A program made the translations under genes and the position numbers. DNA of 64,000 nt from Takakia lepidozioides (lineage: Eukaryota > Streptophyta > Takakiopsida > Takakiales > Takakiaceae), in contig CM060733.1 in NCBI GenBank assembly GCA_030704615.1, positions 69,688,001 to 69,752,000 on the forward strand, given 5' to 3'. Each line of letters starts with the position of its first letter. Position 1 is the first letter of the stretch. Positions 33,649 through 43,959 of this stretch are shown here, in pieces. The notes beneath the pieces were generated by a model that made no database searches, had not been told where the DNA came from, and was given only the letters and a program-made list of their open reading frames with translations.

Positions 33649-34340
33649 ACACTGCAGAACCCAGAAAGGGATGAGAAGCCAACCTACGCGGGCCGTAACG
33701 TATGCCTACGAAATGTCGTAAGTGCGGCGACGCCACGCATCCGGCTACACAACGTACCCGGACTGTGTACCACGTGGTCCGTGCAAAATTTGAAATTGCA
33801 TGAACGGATGAAAAATACAATCCCTCATCCATGGAATCACGACATCCATCGTATTTTGATTTGGATGAGACGTGTACGTGGAATGCTGCTTGATGAACGA
33901 CATCCATACCTACCTGTGCAATAACAGATGGCTACCAGATTACGCAACTTCCGTCGTCGCCACGTACCCACCTGCAACTGGTCTAGGGTGTTTAAGCCAG
34001 GTGGCTAGGACTAGATTACGGCGTACGCAACTACAGATAAGGATGAAAAATGGAGGACGAATGAACGGTAGGGTTTATCGCGCGTCATCCGTGGCACTTT
34101 CATATTTCAATATCCGTCCCGCACTTCTAGGTCGAATCGAGGTTAGGGTTTGGTGAACATCATCCATCCTGGCCACAACAACTCGTCCATACCACATTCA
34201 TCCATATGATAGGCGTATTGCGCACATTTAGTCGAGTACAATATTAGCGACTGATTTCCTTTGCAGGCTCATTGAAGTTTGGGAAGGAGCCACAAATATG
34301 CTTCAGATAGCGCGTGTTGGATGTGAATGATAACGCCATT
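33649..34340 (+). mobile_element. CACTA-related copy 1, third piece
   Basis: Begins with the right ACACTG duplication and runs colinear with the reverse complement of 49071-48384. Near the end, TTTCCTTTGCAG acts as a plausible splice acceptor. The following frame LIEVWEGATNMLQIARVGCE plus stop is preserved in both copies, suggesting a real last exon. Beyond 34340 the copies diverge; a Ser/Asp-rich tail-like sequence (MSSTPGASSSTSGDDD) lies at 34.39-34.47 kb. Confidence 0.75.
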
Positions 34341-34589
34341 TCCCTCTTTGACCACTCGAGCCCAGGCTCGAGCTCTCCGTACTGGTGGAGACATGTCATC
34401 TACACCCGGAGCATCTTCATCGACATCTGGAGATGACGACAACAAAGTAATAAATCTAGATGAAGATGACTAGAAAGGCTAGAAACGTAGGGAGTAGGCC
34501 AAAGGTCTCAGGTTGCGAAAACTTAAATGTGCAACCCACTGTATAGTCTACGTAATTTTTGGAAATACGAGGTTCAACCTTTGAACCAT

Positions 34590-34820
34590 ATTTGAATGAC
34601 CTCATACTTCTTCGGTACCTGTTTGACGGCATGTACAATATACTGGCAAAGTTTTCAAACAAAAAAAATTGTTGAATGAAGATACCATTGGGTTCACCCC
34701 ATTGCAATTTTAAATCGAACTCGTGACTTGTCCGGTACCTTTAAGAGGGCATGTACAATGCAATGGCAAAGTTTGAAAGCATTCAGAAATCGGCACATCA
34801 AGTAACCATTGGTTCCTCCT
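34590..34820. repeat. Two units of the 120-bp satellite family
   Basis: Two copies about 120 bp apart share CGGTACCT-(T)-GGCATGTACAAT and ATGGCAAAGTTT. Related to the array at 28.68-29.08 kb. Confidence 0.65.
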
Positions 34821-34854
34821 GTGAACCATTTTTTAATTTCCATACGAGGCCCGT

Positions 34855-35740
34855 CGGATGAATTCGTCTCGGGGGGAGAGGCCGACACCTGGCCGACAGA
34901 GAATATCCCTCGGATGGAAAAACGGTGCCGAATTTCCATCCGAGGCCGTTCGGATGAAGTCGTCTCGTGGGGAGAGGACGACACCTACCCGACAGAGAAT
35001 ATCCCTCGTATGAAAAAATGGCGCCGATTTTCCATCCAAGGCCGTTCGGATGAAGTTGTCTCGGGGGGGAGAGGCCGACACCTGGCCGACAGAGAACATC
35101 CCCCGGATGGAAAAACGGCGCCGAATTTCAATACGAGGCCTGTCAGATGAAGTCGTCTTGCGGGGAGAGGCCGACACCTGGCCGACAGAGAACATCCCCC
35201 GGATGGAAACGGCCTGAATTTCCATCCGAGGCCGTTCGGATGAAGTTGTCTCGGGGGGAGAGGCTGACACCTGGCCGACAGAGAACATCCCCCGGATGGA
35301 AAAACGGCGCCGTCTCGTGGGGAGAGGCTGACACCTGGCCGACAGAGAATATCCCTCGGATGGAAAAACGACGCCGAATTTCCATCCGAGGCCTTTCGGA
35401 TGAAGTCGTCTCGGGGGAAGAGGCCGACACCTGGCCGACAGAGAACATCCCCCGGATGGGAAAACGGCGCCGAATTTCCATACGAGGCCCGTCGGATGAA
35501 GTCGTCTCGGGGGAGAGGCCGACACCTGGCCGACAAAGAACATCCCCGGATGGAAAAACGGCGCCGAATTTCCATACGAGGCCGTCGATGAAGTCGTCTC
35601 TGGGGGAGAGGCCGACATCTGGCCGGAAACATCCCTCAGATGGAAAAACGACGCCGTATTTCCATCCAAGGCCGCACGGATGGAGTCGACTCGGGGGGAG
35701 TGGCCGAAAGAGATCATCTGCAGGATGGAAAAATGGCGCC
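34855..35740. repeat. Tandem array of about 96-bp units with GGCGCC palindromes
   Basis: Nine to ten units (some shortened to about 70-90 bp). Each carries GGATGGAAAAACGGCGCCG then AATTTCCATCCGAGG, a near-perfect palindrome centred on GGCGCC, followed by GATGAAGTCGTCTCGGGGGG, AGAGGCCGACACCTGGCCGA and CAGAGAACATCCC. The long open frames on both strands are a by-product of the repeat and not genes. Confidence 0.95.
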
Positions 35741-35937
35741 GAATATCCATCAACAGACGCCCGTATCGACCCTTCATCAACAATTTTCATTCGTTTTTCG
35801 CGTTTTTTTGTCTAATCAGTCACTCAACTTAGAGTTTTTCGCCTGCGGTCACTTTTTGGCACGTTATGCCCACCAATGTCGTCCGGTAGAGACAATTCGT
35901 GCCGGATTTCCATCCATGAGGTGGACTGACTTACTTG

Positions 35938-36230
35938 CAGGATGGAAATTTGGCGCCGGTTTTCCATCTTGCAGCGCTCCAGTTTACCTACAGGATGGAA
36001 ATTCGGCGCCGGTTTTCCATCTTGTAGCGCTCCGGTTTACCTGCAGGATGGAAATTTGGCGCGGTTTTCCATCCGGCCATGCTCGGCCCGCTTACCTGCA
36101 GGATGGAAATTCGGCGCCGGTTTTCCATCCGGCTGCTTCTGGATGAGAACGTCTCGGGCAGAGGGAGGGCCACGGTGCGTCCCACTTCATCCGCTGAATG
36201 GAAATTCGGCGCCGTTTTTTCCATCCAGTG
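35938..36230. repeat. Second palindromic array, about 54-bp units
   Basis: Four units starting CTGCAGGATGGAAATTTGGC or close variants, with GCCGGTTTTCCATC, spaced 52-56 bp, plus a fifth at 36.20 kb. The palindromic core TGGAAA-(N)-GGCGCC-(N)-TTTCCA is shared with the neighbouring arrays while the linkers differ. Confidence 0.93.
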
Positions 36231-36719
36231 GGCTGTTGATGAAGTCTCGGGGGGAGGTGGGCAGGTGGCACCTGTGGGCGACCTCCATACCTACATTAAG
36301 GGCGCAGTTGCGCATTAAATGTCCTCCGCCGTCTGTTTTGAACCGGACGTTCCACATGGATACCGCGCTTGCTTCCCGGATATGCCTTCGACACTTGATA
36401 TGACGGGTGGATGAAGTTCCATTCGAGGCATGTACGCACGCATTCTATGGGGATTTTTTCTTTTACTCGGACCTATGCCACGTGGAGAAGGGCGTGGCCT
36501 CTCCTGAGAGAACCCCACATCCAGACCGCGTCGCAAACTGAAGCCTTTGTACTACGGCAGCACATGCGCAATGCACCAGCCGAACGGTGACAAAGCGGCA
36601 ACGCGCCTTCTGTACAGGTACATACGCGTTGCCTTTCTTTGATCCGTGGCCATTGTAGTCCCTATATTTCCAGGATGTAAGTTGCCTTATGTGGCGCATG
36701 AAAATTAGTTGTGAAGCCC

Positions 36720-37030
36720 CTAGAAAAATGGCGCCGAATTTCTTGTTTCCGGCCATGGGGGCGGATGGCTAAGCCCCGGGGGTGGCTGGCACAGTCTAGA
36801 AATTCGGCGCCATTTTTCCAATTCCGGGCCCAGTCAGTTCTGGAACTTGCCATTTTCGGACCCGGACTGGAAAAATGGCGCCATATTTCCAGTACAGGGT
36901 CCGAAAATGGCTAAGTCCTTGGGGCGGATGGCACATATTCTGGAAATTTTGGCGCCATTTTTCCAGTTCCGGGCCCAGTGAGATCTGGGACTTAGCCATT
37001 TTCGGACCCAGCCTGGAAAAATGGATGTGA
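36720..37030. repeat. Third GGCGCC palindrome cluster, inverted pairs
   Basis: Four copies of GGAAA-AT-rich-GGCGCC-AT-rich-TTTCC lie at about 36725, 36808, 36870 and 36950. They are interleaved with GGGCCCAGT and CCATTTTCGGACCC in both orientations, so the whole 300 bp folds on itself. This cluster is within 100 bp of the methyltransferase-like gene. Some copies (TTTTGGCGCC) match the E2F site consensus TTTSSCGC. Confidence 0.9.
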
Positions 37031-37091
37031 TTCTGTCTGTGTTTTTTGAATGCAGGTACTGTAAGTTCTCCCTGTTGGTAAGTTCTCCCTG

Positions 37092-39402
37092 TTGGAGAAA
37101 GGTCATCTATCCTTCGAGCCGCCATTCTTCCTCGCATGGAGGAACCCTGGAGTTGACTCCATGTACACTGACGTTATCGTGAAGGAGTCGCATCTGGAGC
37201 ATTTGCGCGACTGCCCTTGGTATGTGGACCTTCCGCCCGGCTCGCTCGACTTATCATTGAAGCTGGATGCGGAGGCCCGACGAAACCGGGCTCCGCTGCC
37301 TCCGCTGGGTCCAAAGGAGGCGAAAGTGTTTGCCAAGTCCAGGAAAGCGGCAGAGCGTGCTCAAGCAGGTATTCAGGAGAAATTGAATGAGAAGAATAAA
37401 GAACAAATGAAAAGGACACGGAAACACGGGAGTAAAGTAACCCCCAAAAAACAGAAAACCACTGGGGCACCAAAGGAGGCGCAGGAGGGGCCCCAACGGA
37501 GTGACTCCGACGACGACTTTGTGCAAGGTCTTGCGACTGCTGCTGCTGCTACCAAGTCACCGGTCGTCCGGGTTCCCAAGTCAATTCGGACTGGGACTGG
37601 CTCTGCCAGGAAGTTGGCATTTGAGGGCGAGCCTACACGGCGGTATTCGGCGGTGACGTTTCCGCAGAGGCCAAAGCTAGAATCCCCAACTATCATCCAA
37701 TGCATCAATGAGAGCTTCATTGACGCTCTGACTGCCAGGGCAAAGAAGGTGGCACACAGTAAGTCTCTGGAGGAGCTGAAGGGGAAAGCCAAGAAGAGGG
37801 CTGCTGCTACAGAGCCTAAAGACACCCCTGGTTTGGAAGCCATGATGGAATTCTTCACGGCTGTGAGCACAGATTGCAAGAGCACTCGGGGGGGGGGTTG
37901 GGGGTTTGAGGTGGACAGAGTCTGCAATATGATTCTCCTCGATATTCCAGATGGGGAGCTGCTGGAGGGCGTGGATGGTGTGCCCACCTGGAACAGGTTT
38001 ACGGAGGACTACTGGAGAACCGGGTTTGGGCTGGCGGGGATGCTCCTGGATGACGGTGGATGTATGGTGGTCCTTGCCACAAGAGGGAAGACCACAGAGA
38101 ATGTTGTGGCAAGGTGGACACCGAAAAGTGTCACCCTGGTCCTCCTCAAAAAATGGTTCTGCATCAATACGCAGGGGTTGCGAACAGAGGGTCAGAGTGT
38201 AAGTTATCAATCTATTGCATTCACTTCATATTGTGGTGTATCTAAACTAGACCTTGGAGTGGATCCCTCTTTTGTTGGATGTGCAGACATTGGTGTTTGA
38301 GGCATATTGTTTTGTGAAAGAGAGGTCTACGTTCAAACTCCGCAATGACGGTCGTCTTGTTGATGCCGTTGTGGACCTTGTTATCTACAATGTCCTCTAC
38401 AACTATGTGCCCCAATCCAGTATGCCGAAAGACACAAAGACAGGCAAACCATGGCGGTACAGCCGGACCCGGAGCCTTGCTTTCATCCAAACCCTCATGG
38501 AGACATGCTCGGATGTCCAAGGGCGGATTATTGACCTCACATGCGGCACGGGTAAGCCTTCACGTGCACATTTTGTCCCCTGGCCCGATTGCAATTGCAT
38601 GCCACATGCTACTAACCACCCGCTTTGTCCCTCAGGTGCTTCAATGTGGGCAGGGACGTTGTCCGACAGGCATGTCTTCGCCTTCGAGCCAGATACTACC
38701 CTCCTCCACACTCTGAACTTGCAGCGGCTGAACGTCTGCCGAAGAGGAAGAGGCAGGGGGAGGTACAGGGGAGGTACAAGTTGGGATTGAGGCCGAGGAG
38801 CCCCCGATTTACAAGTGAGTGTTCGCATTGTAAGTTGCCTCCTGATTTTGTGAGGCACCTCCCTTCGCTCTCTTATTTCATTGAAAGACCCTATTTGGCT
38901 TCTGCTGGTATTGACATTCTTAAAGTGGATTTGTTCTTACTGCAGGATGCCAAGTATTGCAGGAGGGATGTCTACACCGATGTTCATGGGCAAGAGGAAC
39001 GTGCCTTTTTTTGCCAAGGGGGATTTCATGTCGAGTCCAGAAAGGGACTACACCCTTCCTACTTATGTTGCCCGGCTTGCTTCGGTGTCCATTAGGAGGT
39101 CTTCCGAACCTCGTGTACAACAGATTTTAGACGAGGCAAGCCTCAAGAAAATGAAGATGAGGGAGGAGGCAGCAACTATTAGAGCCCGTCAGGCTCGTAG
39201 ATTTGTCTTGGATTCTGCTGAGGAAAATGGGGGAGAAGAGGCAGAAGATTCCCAGGAGGTGAGGTGGACAGACCCCCAAGGAGAGGACGGAATTTTTGAG
39301 AGGCATAGTGGAACTGATGCATCACAGAGCTCGAAGGATGGGGGGGATGAGGGGGATGAGGAGGAAGGTGGGGCAAGTTCCTCGGAGGGTGTAAGAGAGT
39401 AG
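37092..39402 (+). CDS. Spliced gene for a beta-class N6A/N4C DNA methyltransferase-like protein
   Basis: Exons are approximately 37092-38198, 38287-38551, 38636-38814 and 38946-39402. Introns are 88, 84 and 131 bp with GTAAGT/GTAAGC/GTGAGT donors and CAG acceptors; the second has a TACTAAC branch site. Introns 1 (phase 0) and 2 (phase 1) keep the frame exactly. The N-terminus is basic and helical (EKLNEKNKEQMKRTRK). Then LLDIPDG stands where motif IV (DPPY) is expected, followed by FTEDYW and GMLLDDGGCMVVLATRG, as in N6_N4_Mtase proteins. After intron 1 comes IIDLTCGTGASMWA (SAM-binding motif I) and HVFAFEPD. Motif IV before I is the beta-class order. The last exon is acidic and Ser/Glu-rich. 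One base too many near 38745 shifts the frame before the acidic tail. DIPD for DPPY makes catalysis doubtful. The first exon boundary is uncertain (open from TTG at 37092, first ATG about 37161). Confidence 0.6.
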
Positions 39403-39659
39403 TGCCCATTCCGGCTATGACAATTAGGACACACTTGTATAGATGTGGCTTGCCACAAAATTTGCAATAAAATGTTGCATTTCATTGCTATGACGAGTCC
39501 ACTGGTGCCACATTCCAACTTCACATGACCCTATTTCCATGCCTCCTAACCCTATTTCTGTGGACACACCATGGTCTGCTCATGTTTTTTTTTTTTTCCG
39601 CTCATGCTCATGCTGCTCATGAAATAGCAGCCCCCAGCCAATGTAAGAAAAGCCGCCTC

Positions 39660-39985
39660 GTGTAGACTACTCTACACCAAGCTCACACCTTCTGTGGTCA
39701 ACGGTCGTTGACTGAGAAGGTGTCAAACAGTGTACAAGGCTTATCTCACACTAGTGTGAGAATGAGCCACATAGTGTAAGTTAATCCACACATTGGGGAT
39801 CAACTATATGATGTGGCATACTGACTAGACATGGTGTGATAAATGTTACTGGGCTTATCTTACACTGCTGTGGATTATGCCACATTCGTAGGACACGTCG
39901 ATTAAGGGACTCAGGTCAACTGTATGACTATGCTTATTGACCAAGGCTTCTTACACCAGTGTAGAGTAAGTCACACTCTTAGGAC
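39660..39985. repeat. Imperfect palindromic repeats downstream of the methyltransferase-like gene
   Basis: Four related units: CTTATCTCACACTAGTGTGA, CTTATCTTACACTGCTGTGG, CTTCTTACACCAGTGTAGAG and GTGTAGACTACTCTACACC, each followed by GCCACAT or GTCACACT-like sequence. They look like subterminal repeats of a DNA transposon and lie 250-600 bp beyond the last exon. No terminal inverted repeat could be fixed. Confidence 0.65.
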
Positions 39986-40399
39986 ACGTACATGAGTGAG
40001 AATGACAGGTGGCAAGTATTGTGGATGATTTAGTTGGATGAATGTAGTTTAATGCTATCATTCATATCTGGGAAACAACTAGCATGTAGCCCAGTGGTAA
40101 TGGGCACATACCACATTGGAAGTGGTTGTGGGTTCAAACCACCGTCTGGTGTGTCATGAAAGTGTCCACCTTCCTGCTGGAAGGCAGTAGCCCTTGGGGG
40201 TCCAGTGACACCATAAGTTACGCTCCCTTCGGGAGGCGTCATACTTTACTTTCATATCTGGGATGAGTTCACTTGCAAGGGACTTAGGCTTTTTCGAGAG
40301 AAGAACGTTATCAATCTGCAGCAAACACCTAGTGATGTCGAACGTCTCTCATTTTGTAAGTAGTTAGTTGTAGTCAACTGACAGTGAAACTCACTTAAA

Positions 40400-40535
40400 A
40401 TGAATGAATGAAATTAAAATGGATGGATGGATGTCCTTTGAGAGAAATCCAAGAACTTCAATAAATCTACTCATGAATGGATGGATGGAAAACAAACATT
40501 CATCCATATATCCATTCATCCATCCAGTCATGAGT
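40400..40535. repeat. GGAT/ATCC tetranucleotide repeats in inverted arrangement
   Basis: AATGAATGAATG, then ATGGATGGATGGATG, ATGGATGGATGG and CATCCATATATCCATTCATC occur within 130 bp, so the two halves can pair. Simple-sequence origin. Confidence 0.8.
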
Positions 40536-40589
40536 AGAGGGGACTTAGCGTTTTTTTTGTCTCCCCTACCATCTATTTGTTTTCTTTGT

Positions 40590-40740
40590 GTCGAGTTTGA
40601 TCGTGAGAGACGACAAACAGAACAGAGCTGTGTTTGTTTTCTTTTAGTGTCGAGTCTGATCATGAGAGACGTCGAACAGGGCGGAGCTATGTTTGCTTTG
40701 TTTTAGTGTCGAGTCTGATCATGAGAGACGACGAGCGGAG
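40590..40740. repeat. Tandem repeat, about 61 bp, 2.5 units
   Basis: GTGTCGAGTCTGATCATGAG followed by AGACG(T/A)CGAACAG and a TTTGTTTT run repeats at about 40590, 40651 and 40706. It lies directly upstream of the WD40 exon and might be its 5' region. Confidence 0.85.
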
Positions 40741-40769
40741 TTGGTGGGATAGGGGGCAGACATGGACCC

Positions 40770-40870
40770 AAACCCTAGATTCGGGGCATGAAGATTTGGT
40801 GCACGATGTGGCCATCGACTACTATGGGAAGCGGCTGGCCACCTTCACGATGGACAACCGCAATCGCAAG
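40770..40870 (+). pseudogene. Exon-like fragment of a Sec13/Seh1-type WD40 protein
   Basis: One frame reads SGHEDLVHDVAIDYYGKRLA then TFTMDNRNRK. This matches the first WD40 blade of Sec13/Seh1 proteins (GHED-(x)-VHD-(x)-DYYGKRLAT), which act in COPII coats and nuclear pores. It stops at CGCAAG/GTATGG, a good exon/intron junction. The GRLATCSSD-type strand is altered to TFTMDNRN. The following 190 bp, starting at this junction, is duplicated at 41.28-41.47 kb without the blade. No further WD repeats were found, so this is a single stranded exon. Confidence 0.6.
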
Positions 40871-41470
40871 GTATGGTTTTTTTCTCAATGTACGATGTGA
40901 AGAAGTTTGTCCATCCTGCAAATGTGGGCTCTTGGCTCCTGTTAGTACCATGCTTTGGTATTCTTCCTGACGTTTACAAGGTTCTTGGAAGAGTCAACTT
41001 GGTCTTAGCAGGTCGTGCTTCAATTTCTGCCCACTCAGCTGCACCGTGGTGGTTCTCACAGACCAATCTGACATTACCTGACTACAGACACAAGCAGCAC
41101 ACACAAGAGGTTCTCTTAGATTCATGGTCAGTCAAATCCTCCATGGGTCATGACACAAGGTTGAGGACAATGTGGTGAGGGCACCTTCTTCTTCGACCTA
41201 TTTCAGCCTGTTTTGCCCTCCCATCAGACTCGGTTGTGAATTTGCAGCACGGAGCAGATTGGCATGAGTTTTTAAAAGATCCTTCACGATGGTGGGACAA
41301 CTGCAATCGCAAGGTGTGGCTTTTTCTTAATGTACGATGTGAAGAAGTTTGTCCATCCTGCAAATGTGGGCTCTTGGCTCCTGTTAGTACCATGATTTGG
41401 TATTCTTCCTGATGTTTACAAGGTTCTTGGGAGAGTTAGCTTGGTCTTAGCAGGCCGTGTTTCAATCTCT
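40855..41470. repeat. Direct duplication of about 185 bp (40855-41040 and 41285-41470)
   Basis: Both copies contain ACAACCGCAATCGCAAGGT or near, CTCAATGTACGATGTGAAGA-like, TTTGTCCATCCTGCAAATGT and CTTGGTCTTAGCAGG. The similarity starts at the WD40 exon end and continues through intron-like sequence. Parts recur at 60.5 and 60.7 kb (GTTTACAAGGTTGTTGGGAG). Confidence 0.85.
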
Positions 41471-41579
41471 GTAATCTAGTAGGCATTCACCTTTTCGTCT
41501 CCATTAAGCAGATGCAATTCAGAATTGGAATTATTGAAGTAGGGTTGGTGTGTTTGCTGGAAGAACTTCACGCTGTCAG

Positions 41580-43365
41580 TGTCAGCTGCTAGCAGCAAGG
41601 CTGAGGATGTATTCATGATTTGTACACAGGCAGGGATAGCTGAAGGACCAGGGATAGAGGTCCAGATTCATCCAAGAGGGCCGGATTTCAAACACAAGAT
41701 TACCTCTGATTCCCTGTGGATCAATAGCTACAAGAAAATCTGCGTGGGTAGATGGTCGACTGGAAACAACAGCGGCAACAACACAATTGATAGAACCAAG
41801 CACCGGTAACGAAGGCACCTTCTTCAATACATTTCAGCCTGTTTTCCCTGTTATTAGAGTTGTCCCTCATTTTTCATGTTGAATTCTGCAAGTAATCTCT
41901 TGGTGGATCTATGGTACCGGTGGTTTTGAAGTGATTTTGACATGTTACTGCCTATGTGGCAACAGGAAAGTATTGAAAATAGATAACAAAAACGAGGAGA
42001 AGCTCTGGAATGAAGGAGCAGGGATAGAGTGTGGGTCGAGATTCATCCAAGCGGGCCGGATTTCAAGCTCCAGATTACCTATGATTCCGTGTGGAAGGAT
42101 AGTTACAAGAAACCTGCATGGGTTGATGGTCAACTGGAAGCCGCGGCAGCAGCGGCACAAATGATAAAATCAGGCACCTCAACCATGACCACAGCTTCTG
42201 GAAGAGGATCAAAAGAGGGAGTCCACAATGCCTGTTCTGGCACTTCTAGGCATGTCAAGATGTTTTGTGAGGCAGGCAGACTGAAAGAGGCTCTATAGAC
42301 TTTAAACCAAGGAGGAATTTCAGCAAATTTAGATAAGTATGTCTGTTTCTTGCTTAAGTGCATCAAGATGAAAGGTCTAGAAGATGGAAAGCAGGTGCAC
42401 ACTCACATTATGATAACAAAGTGGACTCACGCCAACTGTTTTTCTCCTCAACACCCTTGTCAACATGTATGTTAAGTGCGGGAGCATCATGAATGCTCAC
42501 CAAGTTTTCAACAAAATGCCTCAATGATCTTTGATCTCGTGGAATATAACGTTGGAAGGATTTACCACGCATGGGTGTTTGTGTTTGCAAAAGCGTGTGC
42601 AAGCCTGGGACTTCTGGAAAATGGGAATGAGGTCCATGGTGACATCGTCAAAGCTGGAATTGTACCAGATGTCATTCTGAACACTGTCGTGGTGGACATG
42701 TATGCCAAATGTGGGTGCATTAAGGATGCGAAGGGAGTTCTCAACACTATGGTTGAACGAGATGTGGTGTCATGGGACGCAATGCTTGCAAGTATGCACA
42801 GCAGGAACATGGTATGGAGGCTTTGGAGACCTATGATCAAATGATGGGGAAAGGGGCCACCTTCTTCAATAGCACAACGGCTACAAGTGGGTAGACAGTC
42901 AACTGGAAATAGCACATTGATAGAACAAGGCACTGCTAATGAAGGTACCTTCCTCTTTCAAACACAAGAGTAGTTCTGATTCCCCATGGATCAATAGCTA
43001 CAAGAAATCTGCTTGGGTAGCTGGTCAACTGGAAATTCAGCAGATTCAGATACGTATGTCTGTCTCTTGCTTAAGTGCATCAAGATGAAAGGTCTGGAAG
43101 CTGGAATCAGGTGCACACTCACTTTATCCAAAGTGGATTCATGCCAAGTGTTTTTCTACTCAACACCCTTGTCCACATGTATGTTAAGTACGGGAGCATC
43201 ATGGATGCTCGCCAAGTTTTATACATAATGCCTCAGCGATCTTTGATCACGTGGAATATAATGTTGCAGGATTTACCAATCATGGGTGTGGTAGGAATGC
43301 TTTGGAGACCTATGAGCAAATGTTGCGCGAAGGGGTGAAGCCCAACCATATCAGTTAGGGCATAT
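41580..43365 (+). pseudogene. Repeated PPR gene 5' exon and PPR segments
   Basis: The same leader-exon protein appears several times: IHPSGPDFKLQITYDSVWKD and KPAWVDGQLEAAAAAAQ at 42.03-42.16 kb, with diverged versions at 41.67-41.80, 42.87-42.93 and 43.00-43.05 kb. PPR repeats follow: LKCIKMKGLEDGKQVHTHI, then GDIVKAGIVPDVILN, VVDMYAKCGCIKDAKGVLN and VERDVVSWDAMLA. A second set at 43.05-43.36 kb reads LLKCIKMKGLEAG and VFLLNTLVHMYVKYGSIMDA. Stops and shifts separate all pieces. The family is the same as the minus-strand copies at 22.5 and 26.6 kb; nothing here is an intact gene. Confidence 0.8.
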
Positions 43366-43551
43366 AAAACCGCGGAATATTCTATACATGCCAGTATACG
43401 GCGTCCTTTTCCTGTGGGATACTGGATTTTTCATTGCACGGTGGGTTTTTTCCATGAGCAGATTTACGAAACCATGAGCCACCTTGTTACTCACGACATA
43501 TCTTTGCCGTATTACAGGATCTGGAAATTCCAAAATAGTCAATGTCAAATT

Positions 43552-43571
43552 AAAAAAAAAAAAAAAAAAAA
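43552..43571 (+). repeat. Poly(A) tract of 20
   Basis: A pure A run following TGTCAAATT; it could mark a reverse-transcribed 3' end, but I see no matching element body. Confidence 0.7.
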
Positions 43572-43703
43572 ATTTATTAATATGTCGCATTTCCAAATTT
43601 GGAGAAGTCCGCTCATCGTGTCTTAGACTTCGGCTCACGGCTCATGCGGCTCATGGCTCATGGCTCATGGTTTCTGGCTCATAAAATAGTAAACCTCAGG
43701 ATG

Positions 43704-43940
43704 ACGGTTCTGTTTGGTATACGAACAGAGGTATAGTCTAAGATTTAGGGTTCACACATGTTGATACCTCAACAGAGGTATATATAGTCAAAGGGACAAG
43801 CTCCTGTTTGAGATACTAATAGAGGTATAGTTTGAGATTAGGGTTCGTATATGTTGATACCTCGACAGGGGTATACTCAAAGGGACAAGCTCATGTTTGG
43901 TATATTAACAGAGGTATAGTTTGAGATTAGGGTTCATATA
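43704..43940. repeat. Tandem repeat, about 95 bp, 2.5 units
   Basis: Units contain ACAGAGGTATAGT, GATTAGGGTTC, ATGTTGATACCTC and CAAAGGGACAAGCTC and repeat at roughly 43705, 43805 and 43895. Confidence 0.85.
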
Positions 43941-43959
43941 CATGATTTGCAGCAAATGC

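Larger units (their letters stand above)
18695..33654 (+). mobile_element. 15 kb Ty3/gypsy-type LTR retrotransposon C with nested contents
   Basis: Two direct 1.2 kb repeats (18695-19890 and 32419-33638) act as LTRs. A tRNA primer site follows the first, a gag relic lies at 20.36 kb and an integrase-like ORF ends just before the second. The flanking direct repeat and the empty-site homologue at 49.07 kb confirm insertion into a CACTA copy. The middle of pol is missing in plus orientation. Instead 21-30.6 kb contains PPR pieces, LINE ends, a CDC20 relic, minisatellites and an antisense gypsy RT/RNase H. The interior has therefore been rebuilt by later insertions, or the element captured host sequence. 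It is not autonomous. Confidence 0.8.

Noticed and set aside
34809-36403. Long overlapping open frames on both strands (up to 316 codons)
   Set aside because: They arise from the 96- and 54-bp tandem arrays; unit length near a multiple of three and GC-rich sequence without stops create them on both strands.
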